Assembly (NCBI GenBank): GCA_046352935.1
Contig: JAXMGR010000015.1
Coordinates: forward strand, 1-64,000
Origin: CAYWMY01 sp046352935
GTDB lineage: Bacteria; Pseudomonadota; Gammaproteobacteria; Steroidobacterales; Steroidobacteraceae
DNA length: 64,000 nt
Direction: 5' to 3'
How positions within the stretch are numbered: the stretch's first letter is position 1; each line of letters opens with the position of its first letter. Below, one piece after another: positions 41,706 through 52,585 of the stretch. The position numbers and the translations under genes are program-made. A model generated the notes under the pieces. It ran no database searches. It saw nothing but the letters and a program-made list of their open reading frames with translations, and was not told the origin of the DNA.

Positions 41706-43619
41706 ATGACCCTCGTGACTCTTGTGTCGGACCGGATCGCCACGGCGCAGCCGGGTCGCGTCGCGCGCCGGCTCGAGCGCCGCACGAAGATCGTCTACGC
41801 CAGCCTGTGTCTCGCCGGTCTCGTTCCGTCCCTGCTGCAGTGGTCATCGCCGCTGCAGGCCGCGGGCCTCGGCCTGTGGTTCCCGGGCGCGGGATTCCTC
41901 GCGGGCGGTCCCTGGGGTGCGCCCGCAGCCGTCGCGACGCTCGTCTTCTTCGCGCTGGCGCTGATCGCGTGGTTCGGCGCCGGCATGGTCGTGGCGCCGG
42001 TGGCGGTCTGGCTGCTCGGCGCGGTCATCGCAGGCCTGACCGCGCCCGCCGTTCCGTGGCCACCGGCCCCGTTGCTGGTCCCGTGCCTCGTGTTCGGCGG
42101 ATTTCTGCTGTCGCGGCACCGGGCCGCTCGTCGCGAGGCCGCGGACCTCGAAGCCCTCCGGGTACGCAACGACTTCCTTCCGGGCGCCATCGAACGCCTG
42201 CATGCCGAGCGTTCCGGACGGCCGGCGCCGGGTTCCCGCGAGCTCGACGAAGACCAGCTCCAGCACCTGCGGTACGCGCTGGACCGTGCCCTCCAGCCCG
42301 TTCAGTCCTTCGCGGGCTTCGACCGGCGCGACCAGTTCCAGACGGCCGCGACCCGCTACCAGATCAACGCACTCGCATATGCCATCGGCCTGGCCCAGTG
42401 CCACTACACGCCCGCTTTCCACGGCTACGTCTCGGCGGCCCAGCGCAACCTCATCGCCAAGTACCTGCAGAAGCCGGTGTGGAATTACTGGGCCTGGGAA
42501 AGCATGTGGGGGCATCTCAATTTCACGAATCACGATCCGGTGGGCAGGGACAACGTCATGCTCACGGGATTCTTCGGCATCCAGGTCGGGCTCTACACGT
42601 CGAACACGGGCGATCGGCGCTACATGCAGCCGGACGGCCTGCAGTTCGTCGATGGTGATCGCGTCGTCTACAGTCATGACCTGCAGGACCTGGCGCGTTC
42701 GATCGTCACGAATTTCGAGCGTTCGGAATTCTGTCTGTACCCCTGCGAGCCGAACTGGATCTATCCCATCTGCAATCACTACGGCATGACGGCCCTGACC
42801 CTCGCCGATCGCCTGAACGGCACCGCGAACGTCGCGGCCATCCTGCCGCACTGGCTGCACATGCTCGAGACCGAACTGTCGGACAGGAAGGGCACGCCGC
42901 TGCCGCTGCGTTCCAGCCTGACGGGATGGACGCCGCCGTTCCCCGCCACGGATGGCATGTACGTACCGTTCGCGAACTGCTTCATGCCCGCGCGCGCCGA
43001 GCGACTGTGGGCCACTGCGCGCACGGAGATGCAGGCGCTGGTGTCCCGCGCGGGGGATGGTGTCCCGCAGCTCCGGTTCCCGGGGGAGGGCATCGATTTC
43101 GGCAGTTACCGCAAGGGCCACACCATGAACTACGCGCAGTTCGCGCTGGCGGCCAGGGAAATGGGTGACGATGAGTTCGCCGGCACGTGCGATCGGGGGG
43201 CCCGGGCCGCGGGCGGCTTCGAGGTCGTCGACGGGATCGCGCGCTATGCGACGGCATCGAACCTGGCGAACGGCCACGCCGCGTTTGCCGCGATGGCCCG
43301 GAGAGACGATTTCCGCGTCGCGGTCGCCGAGGGGCCGCCCGCATCCACGCTGGCCGGGCCGCTGCTGACGGACGCCGCATATCCCGACGTGCTCGTCGCC
43401 AAGGCGTTCAGTCACACGGGGCGTGATCTGGAACTCGTCCTGCGGCCGGGCCGCACGGCCGGCGCCCAGCGGATCGCGATCGGCCGCCTGTGGCCGGACA
43501 CGCGTTATGCGCTGTCGGGCGATCTGCGCGGTGAGGTGACGGCGGACCACGAGGGGCGTGCAGAGCTGACCGTACCCTTGAACGGCCGCACTGCCTTCAC
43601 CCTATCCCCCTGCGCCTGA
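41706..43619 (+). CDS. Linalool dehydratase/isomerase-like protein with N-terminal membrane domain
   Basis: A 637-residue protein. Residues 25-140 contain four or five membrane helices (ALIAWFGAGMVVAPVAVWLL among them). From about 195 it has the (alpha/alpha)6-barrel pattern of LinD: NVMLTGFFGIQVGLY, TGDRRYMQ, then CEPNWIYPICNHYGM with Cys347 and Cys356 at the nine-residue spacing of LinD's catalytic cysteine pair, followed by ADRLNGT. LinD from Castellaniella dehydrates and isomerises tertiary monoterpene alcohols without cofactors. Other LinD residues (a His in the NIM..GH block, another Cys) do not seem conserved, so the substrate is probably different. ATG 41706 has GGAGGAG six bases upstream; GTG 41700 is an alternative. 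Third gene of the divergent plus-strand unit. Confidence 0.82.
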   Translation: MTLVTLVSDRIATAQPGRVARRLERRTKIVYASLCLAGLVPSLLQWSSPLQAAGLGLWFPGAGFLAGGPWGAPAAVATLVFFALALIAWFGAGMVVAPVAVWLLGAVIAGLTAPAVPWPPAPLLVPCLVFGGFLLSRHRAARREAADLEALRVRNDFLPGAIERLHAERSGRPAPGSRELDEDQLQHLRYALDRALQPVQSFAGFDRRDQFQTAATRYQINALAYAIGLAQCHYTPAFHGYVSAAQRNLIAKYLQKPVWNYWAWESMWGHLNFTNHDPVGRDNVMLTGFFGIQVGLYTSNTGDRRYMQPDGLQFVDGDRVVYSHDLQDLARSIVTNFERSEFCLYPCEPNWIYPICNHYGMTALTLADRLNGTANVAAILPHWLHMLETELSDRKGTPLPLRSSLTGWTPPFPATDGMYVPFANCFMPARAERLWATARTEMQALVSRAGDGVPQLRFPGEGIDFGSYRKGHTMNYAQFALAAREMGDDEFAGTCDRGARAAGGFEVVDGIARYATASNLANGHAAFAAMARRDDFRVAVAEGPPASTLAGPLLTDAAYPDVLVAKAFSHTGRDLELVLRPGRTAGAQRIAIGRLWPDTRYALSGDLRGEVTADHEGRAELTVPLNGRTAFTLSPCA

Positions 43620-43699
43620 GCACGCGCGCCCGCCCGCGTATCGCCATCACTCCGGATTCCGGTCCTCGCCCGCGGCGCGGGCGTGTCGAGGATACGTCG

Positions 43700-44182
43700 C
43701 TACGGACGCTCGCAGGCGATCACCGCGATCTTCGAGGACTCGATCCGGCGCCACGAACGTGCGCTCGATCGCAGGGTGCAGCATCCCGCCGTCGGCAGTT
43801 CCAGGAGCGGCAGCTCCGGACACAGTGCGCGCGCGAAGTCGCTCATGCCCGGGTTGTGCCCGATGACCATGAGATGAGCCGTCGCGGACGGAATGCCGTG
43901 GACCACCGCGAGCAGATCGCCGGGCGTAGCGAGATAGAGGCGTTCGTCGGCCATGATGCGCGAGGGATCGAGCCCGAAGGCAGCGGCGAAGGCGAGCGCG
44001 GTCTCGCGCGCCCGCACGGCGGGGCTCGCCGCGATCAGGTCGGGTACGAGTCCGAGCAGCCGCCAGCACTGTGCCATGCGCGCGGCTTCGTGGCGGCCGG
44101 TGTCGTCGAGCGGGCGTTCGCGGTCGACGAGCGTCGTGCCGGGCTCGGCGGCCGCGTGCCGGACGAGGCTCAGCAACCTCAC
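43700..44182 (-). CDS. sixA: Phosphohistidine phosphatase SixA
   Basis: A 160-residue histidine phosphatase. The catalytic RHG-type motif is LVRHAAAE with the nucleophile His, and the second His is in VIGHNPGMSD. SixA removes phosphate from phosphohistidine on phosphotransfer proteins, shown for ArcB and PtsN-type proteins in E. coli. It starts with GTG at 44182 and lies 22 bases after sufT, so may be read through from the suf operon; a functional link is not evident. Confidence 0.92.
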   Translation of the reverse strand: MRLLSLVRHAAAEPGTTLVDRERPLDDTGRHEAARMAQCWRLLGLVPDLIAASPAVRARETALAFAAAFGLDPSRIMADERLYLATPGDLLAVVHGIPSATAHLMVIGHNPGMSDFARALCPELPLLELPTAGCCTLRSSARSWRRIESSKIAVIACERP

Positions 44183-44204
44183 GAAATGCGGCCGGCGCGC
44201 GCCA

Positions 44205-44756
44205 TCACATCAGGCCGGCTTCCAGACGCGCCGCTTCGGACATCATGGACCGGTCCCAGGGCGGGTCGAACACGAGCTCGACGTCGATGTCGTGGAGCCC
44301 GGGAATGCTGCCGAGCTTGTCCTTGACGTCGTCGACCAGCACCTCGCCCATGCCGCAGCCCGGCGCCGTCAGCGTCATGCGGACCTGCGCACGCCAGCCG
44401 CCCGCCGGCAGCGCCGACAGGTCGCAGGCGTAGACCAGTCCCAGGTCGACGATGTTGATGGGGATCTCGGGGTCGAAGCAGGTGCGCAGCTGGTGCCAGA
44501 CCAGCGCGCGCAGGTCCTCCTCGGTTGCGTCGGGGGGCAGCTCCGGCCGCTCGAGAGGCTCCTTGCCGATCGCATCGGCGTCCTCGCCGGCGATACGGAA
44601 CAGGTTGCCCTCGATGTAGACCGTGAAGCTGCCGCCGAGGGACTGGGTCACGTAGCCGACGCTGCCCTCGCGCAGCTTGATCTCGACGCCCGCCGGAATG
44701 ATCACCGCGCGGACATCGCGCTGCACGACGATCGGTTCGTTCTCATTCGTGCGCAT
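44205..44756 (-). CDS. sufT: SUF system protein SufT (long form)
   Basis: A 183-residue protein with an N-terminal beta region (IIPAGVEIKLREGSVGYVTQ) and a C-terminal DUF59/MIP18 domain containing DPEIPINIVDLGLVY and LTAPGCGMGEVLVDDV. It helps mature Fe-S proteins under high Fe-S demand. It is immediately downstream of sufU in the suf operon, its usual place in this group. Confidence 0.94.
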   Translation of the reverse strand: MRTNENEPIVVQRDVRAVIIPAGVEIKLREGSVGYVTQSLGGSFTVYIEGNLFRIAGEDADAIGKEPLERPELPPDATEEDLRALVWHQLRTCFDPEIPINIVDLGLVYACDLSALPAGGWRAQVRMTLTAPGCGMGEVLVDDVKDKLGSIPGLHDIDVELVFDPPWDRSMMSEAARLEAGLM

Positions 44757-44771
44757 TCCGGTCCCGTTCCC

Positions 44772-45215
44772 TCATTCCGTGGAGACCGGCGCGTGGTCGT
44801 GCCCGAGCGCCGCGTTGAGCGTGTGCCAGCACAGGCTCGCGCACTTCACGCGCGACGGGAACTCACGTACGCCGGCGAGCGCCGCGAGCTTGCCGAGGCT
44901 GGTGTCCGGCGTCGCCTCGCTGTGCGTCAGCATGTCGTGGACCCGGGCGAACAGCGCGTCGACCTCGGCGCGCTTCATGCCCTTGATGGTCTCGGTCATG
45001 AGCGAGGCGGACGCGGTCGAGATGGCGCAGCCGTGGCCGTCGAAGCGCACGTCGCGCACGACGTCGCCGTCCATGGTGACGGTCAGCGTGAGCTGGTCGC
45101 CGCACAGCGGGTTGTTTCCCTCGGCGCTGTGGCTCGGGTGCGGCAGGCGCCCGAAATTGCGCGGATTGCGGTTGTGGTCGACGATGACGTCGCGGTAGAG
45201 GTCGGCGAGATCCAT
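44772..45215 (-). CDS. sufU: Fe-S scaffold/sulfurtransferase SufU
   Basis: A 147-residue NifU-N-type protein with LYRDVIVDHNRNPRNFG at the start and conserved cysteines in NPLCGDQL, GHGCAIS and KCASLCW. SufU accepts sulfur from SufS through a Zn-bound site. It takes the place of SufE, which is absent. Start and sufS stop share one base (TGATG). Confidence 0.95.
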   Translation of the reverse strand: MDLADLYRDVIVDHNRNPRNFGRLPHPSHSAEGNNPLCGDQLTLTVTMDGDVVRDVRFDGHGCAISTASASLMTETIKGMKRAEVDALFARVHDMLTHSEATPDTSLGKLAALAGVREFPSRVKCASLCWHTLNAALGHDHAPVSTE

Positions 45216-46459
45216 CAGCCCATCACCCTGCGCGCCTGGTGCAACGCCCCGATCAGGGCGTCGATCTCCTCGCGCGTGTTGTAGACACCAAAGGACGCGC
45301 GCGCGGTCGCCGGCACGCGGAAGAATTCCATGACCGGCATCGCGCAGTGGTGGCCCGTGCGGATCGCCACACCTTCCATGTCGAGGATGGTGCCGAGATC
45401 GTGCGGGTGGATGCCCTCGATGACGAAGGACACCACCGCCGCCTTGCGCGGGGCGGTGCCGATGATACGCGCCCCGGGGAACGCCGCGATGCGCTCCGTC
45501 GCGTACTCGAGCAGCTGCTGCTCCCACGCGTGGATGCGCTCGATGCCGATGGTCTCGACGTAGTCGATCGCGGCAGCCAGCCCGATCGCGCCCGAGATGT
45601 TCGGCGTGCCGGCCTCGAAGCGGTAGGGCAGGGTGTTGAAGGTCGTCTTCTCGAAGCTGACCTTGAGGATCATGTCGCCGCCGCCCTGCCAGGGCGGCAG
45701 CTCGCCGAGCAGCTCCTCGCGGCCGTAGAGCACGCCGATGCCGGTCGGGCCGTACAGCTTGTGGCCGGAGAAGGCATAGAAGTCGCAGCCCATGGTCTGG
45801 ACGTCGACGCGCGAGTGCGGTACCCCCTGGGCGCCGTCGACGAGCGTCGCGATGCCGCGGCTGCGCGCCTCCGTGATGAATCGCTCGACCGGCACCACCG
45901 TGCCGAGCGCATTCGACACCTGCGCCAGCGCGACCATGCGCGTGCGCTCGTTCAGCAGCCCGACGTACGCATCGAAATCGACCTCACCGCGCTCGCTGAT
46001 CGGCACCACGCGCAGCACGGCGCCGGCCTGCTCGCAGGCGAACTGCCACGGCACGATGTTGGCGTGGTGCTCGAGCCAGGAGATCACGATCTCGTCGCCG
46101 GGTTTCAGCCGCGCACGGCCGAAGGACTGCGCGACGAGGTTGATCGCCTCGGTGGTGCCGCGGGTGAAGATGATCTCCTTGATCGATCTTGCGCCGAGGA
46201 AGCGCCGCACGCGTTCGCGTGCGCCCTCGAAGAGCGCCGTGGCCTCCTGGCTCAGCGCGTGCACGCCGCGGTGCACGTTCGAGTGGTGCTCCTCGGCGTA
46301 GCGGCGTTCGACATCGATGACCGCCCGCGGGCGCTGCGCGGAGGCGGCGCTGTCGAGGTAGACGAGTGGCCGGCCGTGCACCTGGCGCGACAGGATCGGG
46401 AAGTCCTCACGGATCTTCGCGACGTCGAGCGGCGACGCGCCCTGCAGCACGGCAGCCAT
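45215..46459 (-). CDS. sufS: Cysteine desulfurase SufS
   Basis: A 414-residue class II PLP desulfurase. It has PLVYLDSAASAQRP, HHANIVPWQ, the PLP lysine in AFSGHKLYGPTG near residue 235, and the sulfur-carrying Cys in RTGHHCAMPVM. The loop is short compared with IscS, typical of SufS. Coupled to sufD upstream and sufU downstream by single-base overlaps. Confidence 0.97.
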   Translation of the reverse strand: MAAVLQGASPLDVAKIREDFPILSRQVHGRPLVYLDSAASAQRPRAVIDVERRYAEEHHSNVHRGVHALSQEATALFEGARERVRRFLGARSIKEIIFTRGTTEAINLVAQSFGRARLKPGDEIVISWLEHHANIVPWQFACEQAGAVLRVVPISERGEVDFDAYVGLLNERTRMVALAQVSNALGTVVPVERFITEARSRGIATLVDGAQGVPHSRVDVQTMGCDFYAFSGHKLYGPTGIGVLYGREELLGELPPWQGGGDMILKVSFEKTTFNTLPYRFEAGTPNISGAIGLAAAIDYVETIGIERIHAWEQQLLEYATERIAAFPGARIIGTAPRKAAVVSFVIEGIHPHDLGTILDMEGVAIRTGHHCAMPVMEFFRVPATARASFGVYNTREEIDALIGALHQARRVMG

Positions 46460-47768
46460 CAGATGAACTCCCGGATGACGTCGCGGTCGGGCAGGCGCGC
46501 GACCACGCGTTCCTCGAGCGCCCGGCGCAGCGCGGCATCGGGCAGGTTCGCGAGGACGTCCTCGCAGAACGCGAAGGTCAGCAGTGCCTGGGCCGCCGGT
46601 CGGTCGATGCCGCGCGAGAGCAGGTAGAAGAGCTGCGCGGGGTCCAGCGAGCCGGTGGTGGCCCCGTGGCTGCAGCGCACGTCGTCCGCGTTGATCTCGA
46701 GCTGCGGGCGCACGTCGATCTCGGCGCCGGTCGTCAGGAGCAGGTTGCGCAGCGACTGTCGCGATTCGCTCCGCTGCGCACCCGTCGCGACGAACACACG
46801 GCTGTTGATCGCGGCCTGACCCGCGCCCGCACCCACGCCGCGCACGACGTGTCCGCTCGTCGTGCCGGGGGACTGGTGACGGATGCGTGCCTCGAGGTCC
46901 ACGCGGCGCCCGCCGTCGACGAGTGCCAGACCGTGCACGCCGGTCGCGGCGCCCGGACCGTCGAGATCGACGGTGAGTCCGCTGCGGCAGACGCTGCCGC
47001 CGAGTTCGAAGCCGTGATGCTCGTAGCGGCCTGCGCCCGCGACGGTGACCGTCACGGTGTCGACCCGGCAGTCGCCGGCGGCTCCGTCGAGGACGCGGAC
47101 ATGACGCAGCGATGCATCGCGGTCGATGCGCACGTCCACGACGAGGTTGGCGAAACCGTCCCTGCCGCCGGCGCCGACACGATGCTCGACAAGGGTCAGC
47201 GCCGCACCGGCTTCGAGCTCGATGCACAGCCGTGAATGGGTGATCGCTCCGGCGGTCGCAAGGTGCACGACATGCAGTGTCGTGGCGGAGGTGGAGGTGC
47301 TGCGATCCGCGCGGATCACGACACCGTTCGCCGTATAGGCGTCGGCGAGCAGCGCGAGGCGGTCGGCCGCGTCGTCGCCGGGCTGGCGCAGCCGCTCCGC
47401 GGACCCGCTCCTCTCCAGCGCATCCGCGAGCCGCAGGACGGCGAGGCCCTGCGGCAGTGCCGTCCCGGTGTGCTGCCAGACGCCATCGGTCAGCACGAGT
47501 GTCGTGGCGCCGGTGGCGAGTGCATCGGGCAGCGCAGGCACGGCACCTTCGCCACCTGCGGCAGGCGCCGCAACCGCTCCGTCGGTGATGCGACGCAGAT
47601 CGGCGTAACGCCAGGATTCATCGCGTGCGGTCGGCAGGCCGCGAGCGAGCAGCCGCGCCAGCGACTCGGCGCGCCGTGTGCGCCACCGTTCGCCGCCGGG
47701 AAGCCGCGCGACAACGGCCGCATGGACCCCGCGGAGGGATTCCAGCGCCGCGGAACGCGGGTCGCCGT

Positions 47769-47772
<4 letters not shown>
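46459..47772 (-). CDS. sufD: Fe-S assembly protein SufD
   Basis: A 437-residue parallel beta-helix subunit of SufBC2D. It has RDESWRYADLRRI near residue 55, then beta-helix repeats (LEARIRHQSPGTTSGHVVRG) and the conserved C-terminal core DDVRCSHGATTGSLD. GTG start at 47772 overlaps the sufC stop as GTGA. Length is within the family's range. Confidence 0.96.
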
Positions 47773-48542
<770 letters not shown>

Positions 48543-48554
48543 GACACTCCGCTC

Positions 48555-50003
<1,449 letters not shown>

Positions 50004-50012
50004 GGCCGGGTC

Positions 50013-50486
50013 TCAGAGCCGTGACAGCGGCCGCCAGCCGCCGGCATTCATTTCCGCGGAAAGCTGCGGCACACAGCCGAGCGCCTCGTGTCCGATCAGC
50101 TGGTTGAGGCTCACGTCGTCGAGCGCATGGCGGATGGCCGCGTTGACGCGCTGCCAGGCGCCACCGACGCCGCAGGACGCCTCCAGTTCGCAGTGACTGC
50201 CGTGGGCCGCGCACTCGGTGAGCGCGACCGGTCCGTCGACGGCGTCGATGATGGCCGCGGCGCTGATCGCGGCCGGTTCGCGGGCGAGCTGGTAGCCGCC
50301 GCGCGGTCCGCGCGCCGAGGTCACGAGCCCCGCGCGCTGCAGTTCCTTGAGCAGCTTGCTGACGGTCGGCAGTCCGATGTGCGTGCGCTCAGCGATTTCT
50401 GCAGCCGAGAACATCGTGCCCGGCCCGCGGGCCATCAGGCCCAGGATCACCGTCGCGTAATCGGTCAGCTTGCTGATGCGCAGCAT
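50013..50486 (-). CDS. sufR: Rrf2-family SUF regulator
   Basis: A 157-residue IscR-like repressor. The winged helix is residues 1-70 (MLRISKLTDYATVILGLMA, AAEIAERTHIGLPTVSKLL, ARGPRGGYQLAR). Three cysteines in ECAAHGSHCELEASCG likely bind the Fe-S cluster. This matches the gammaproteobacterial SUF-specific regulator subfamily, which senses Fe-S status and controls its own operon. First gene of suf; a palindromic operator lies about 50 bases upstream. The gene name is by analogy. Confidence 0.9.
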   Translation of the reverse strand: MLRISKLTDYATVILGLMARGPGTMFSAAEIAERTHIGLPTVSKLLKELQRAGLVTSARGPRGGYQLAREPAAISAAAIIDAVDGPVALTECAAHGSHCELEASCGVGGAWQRVNAAIRHALDDVSLNQLIGHEALGCVPQLSAEMNAGGWRPLSRL

Positions 50487-50534
50487 GGCCAGCGACTCCT
50501 GGAGGAAGGATCGGTGCGGCAGCCAGTCCGGTTC

Positions 50535-50561
50535 ATACAGGACGAGTTTAGTCCTATTAGT
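50535..50561 (-). promoter_or_regulatory. Candidate SufR/IscR-type operator upstream of suf
   Basis: ATACAGGAC (50535-50543) and GTCCTATTAG (50551-50560) form an inverted repeat: AGGAC, seven bases, GTCCT, flanked by AT-rich ends in otherwise GC-rich DNA. The centre GAGTTTA and spacing resemble Rrf2/IscR sites with GGACTAA half-sites. It sits between the suf operon and the divergent aldolase gene. Confidence 0.6.
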
Positions 50562-50694
50562 GCGGACAGGGAAGGGGGCGGAGCGGGTGGAGAAGGGGGG
50601 CTGGCAGCTCTTCTGCTATCCTTCCGACCCGTTTTTTTCGGCGCCGATGGGACACGAGGCTGCGCCGGCCCCACCAGGAGGTTTTGCAGAAGCC

Positions 50695-51717
50695 ATGAAC
50701 AAGACGGAACTCGAATCGATCGCCCGCGCGATGGTCGCCCCCCACAAAGGCATTCTGGCCGCGGACGAATCGACCGGCACGATCAAGAAGCGCTTCGACA
50801 AGATCCAGCTCGAGTCCACCGAGGAGAACCGTCGCGCCTACCGCGAGATGCTGTTCACGACTCCGGGCTTCGCCGACTACATCTCGGGCGTGATCCTCTA
50901 CGACGAGACGCTCCGTCAGAAGACGCGCGACGGCGTGCCCTTCGCCACCTGTCTCACGCAGCAGGGCGTGGTGCCCGGCATCAAGGTCGACAATGGCGCC
51001 AAGGCCATGGCCGGCTTCCCGGGCGAGACCATCACCGAGGGGCTGGACGGCCTGCGGGAGCGGCTCGCGGAGTACCACAGGCTGGGCGCGCGATTCGCCA
51101 AGTGGCGCGCGGTCATCGACATCGCCGAGGCCATTCCGACCCCGGGCGCGATCGCGGCGAACGCCGAGGCACTCGCGCGCTACGCCGCGCTGTGCCAGGA
51201 AGCCGGCATCGTCCCGATCGTCGAGCCGGAAGTGCTCATGGACGGCGCCCACACGATCGAGCGCTGCGAGGACGTGACCTCGGCGACGCTCGTCGCCGTG
51301 TTCGACGCGCTGTACGCGCACCGCGTGTACCTCGAAGGCATGGTCCTGAAGCCGAACATGGTGATCTCGGGTGCGAAGTGCCCGAACCGCGCCAGCCGCC
51401 AGCAGGTCGCCGAGGCGACCGTCCGGTGCCTGAAGCGGTTCGTGCCGTCGGCCGTGCCGGGCATCGCGTTCCTGTCGGGCGGTCAGTCCGAGGCCGAAGC
51501 CACGGAACACCTGAACCTCATGAACCGCCTGGGGCCGTTGCCCTGGCAGCTGTCGTTCAGCTACGGCCGTGCGCTGCAGGCGACCGCGCTCGCGACATGG
51601 GGTGGCAAGGGCGCGAATGTCGCCGCGGGCCAGCGCGAGTTCTTCAAGCGCGCGAAGCTCAACGGACTCGCGCGCACCGGGCGCTACGAGTGCGCGATGG
51701 AGAAGGAAGCGGCCTGA
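50695..51717 (+). CDS. Class I fructose-bisphosphate aldolase
   Basis: A 340-residue aldolase of glycolysis and gluconeogenesis, of the eukaryote-like class I type. It has GILAADESTGTIKKRF near residue 20, the Schiff-base lysine in GMVLKPNMVISG, and FLSGGQSEAEATEHLNLMN, with a C-terminal region RTGRYECAME. Class I enzymes need no metal, an advantage when iron or oxidative stress limits class II. AGGAGG lies 13 bases before ATG 50695, a long spacing. Upstream in-frame starts cross the suf promoter and are unlikely. Confidence 0.95.
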   Translation: MNKTELESIARAMVAPHKGILAADESTGTIKKRFDKIQLESTEENRRAYREMLFTTPGFADYISGVILYDETLRQKTRDGVPFATCLTQQGVVPGIKVDNGAKAMAGFPGETITEGLDGLRERLAEYHRLGARFAKWRAVIDIAEAIPTPGAIAANAEALARYAALCQEAGIVPIVEPEVLMDGAHTIERCEDVTSATLVAVFDALYAHRVYLEGMVLKPNMVISGAKCPNRASRQQVAEATVRCLKRFVPSAVPGIAFLSGGQSEAEATEHLNLMNRLGPLPWQLSFSYGRALQATALATWGGKGANVAAGQREFFKRAKLNGLARTGRYECAMEKEAA

Positions 51718-51742
51718 CGGCGCGTCCTCTCCCGAGCCGGCC

Positions 51743-52585
51743 ATGACCCCCGCCGCCGCGCCAGCCGCCGCGCGTGACGACGACGATGTCGTCGTCCGCG
51801 TGCGCGGCGTGCACTACGCCGCCTCCGGACACAAGGTGTTCGACGGGCTCGACCTCGACATCCGTCGCGGTCAGGTCACGGCGATCATGGGTCCGTCGGG
51901 CACCGGCAAGACGACGCTGCTGCGCCTGATCACGGGCCAGATCCGCGCGGATCGCGGCGAAGTGGTGGTCGACGGCCGCGACGTCGCGACGCTGCGACGC
52001 CGCGAGCTGTACGCGCTGCGGCAGCGCATGGGCATGCTCTTCCAGAACGGCGCGCTGCTCACGGATCTCGACGTCTACGAGAACGTGGCGTTCCCGCTGC
52101 GCGAACACACGCGGCTGCCCGAGCGCCTCGTGCGCCAGATCGTGCTGACCAAGCTGCACGCGGTCGGTCTGCGCGGCGCGGCGCGGCTCATGCCGGCGGA
52201 GCTCTCCGGTGGCATGGCCAGGCGCGTGGCGCTGGCACGTGCGATCGTCATGGATCCTTCGCTGCTCGTCTACGACGAGCCCTTCGTCGGGCTCGACCCC
52301 ATCTCCATGGGCGTCGTGCTGCGCCTCATCCGCCGGCTGAACGACGCGCTCGGTCTCACGAGCATCGTCGTGTCCCACGACGTGCACGAGATCTCCAACG
52401 TGGCCGACATGAGCTACCTGCTCTCGGCGGGCCGCGTGGTCGCGGGGGGCACGCCGCGGGCGCTGAACGAGAGTCCCTCGGAGGTCGTGCGCCAGTTCAT
52501 GCAGGGGCTCGCCGACGGTCCCGTGCCGTTCCATTTCCCGGCGCCCGACTATGCGACGGATCTGCTGGCGGCGGACGCGCGATGA
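51743..52585 (+). CDS. mlaF: Mla transporter ATPase MlaF
   Basis: A 280-residue ABC ATPase: Walker A MGPSGTGKTTLLR, signature LSGGMARRVALARA, Walker B LLVYDEPFVGLDP, H-loop VVSHDVHE. Powers phospholipid movement through MlaFEDB to keep the outer membrane asymmetric. Overlaps mlaE by ATGA. Confidence 0.95.
   Translation: MTPAAAPAAARDDDDVVVRVRGVHYAASGHKVFDGLDLDIRRGQVTAIMGPSGTGKTTLLRLITGQIRADRGEVVVDGRDVATLRRRELYALRQRMGMLFQNGALLTDLDVYENVAFPLREHTRLPERLVRQIVLTKLHAVGLRGAARLMPAELSGGMARRVALARAIVMDPSLLVYDEPFVGLDPISMGVVLRLIRRLNDALGLTSIVVSHDVHEISNVADMSYLLSAGRVVAGGTPRALNESPSEVVRQFMQGLADGPVPFHFPAPDYATDLLAADAR

Noticed and set aside
41706..43619. Naming the LinD-like protein a linalool dehydratase
   Set aside because: Only part of the LinD catalytic set appears conserved and the membrane domain is extra, so the substrate cannot be assigned.
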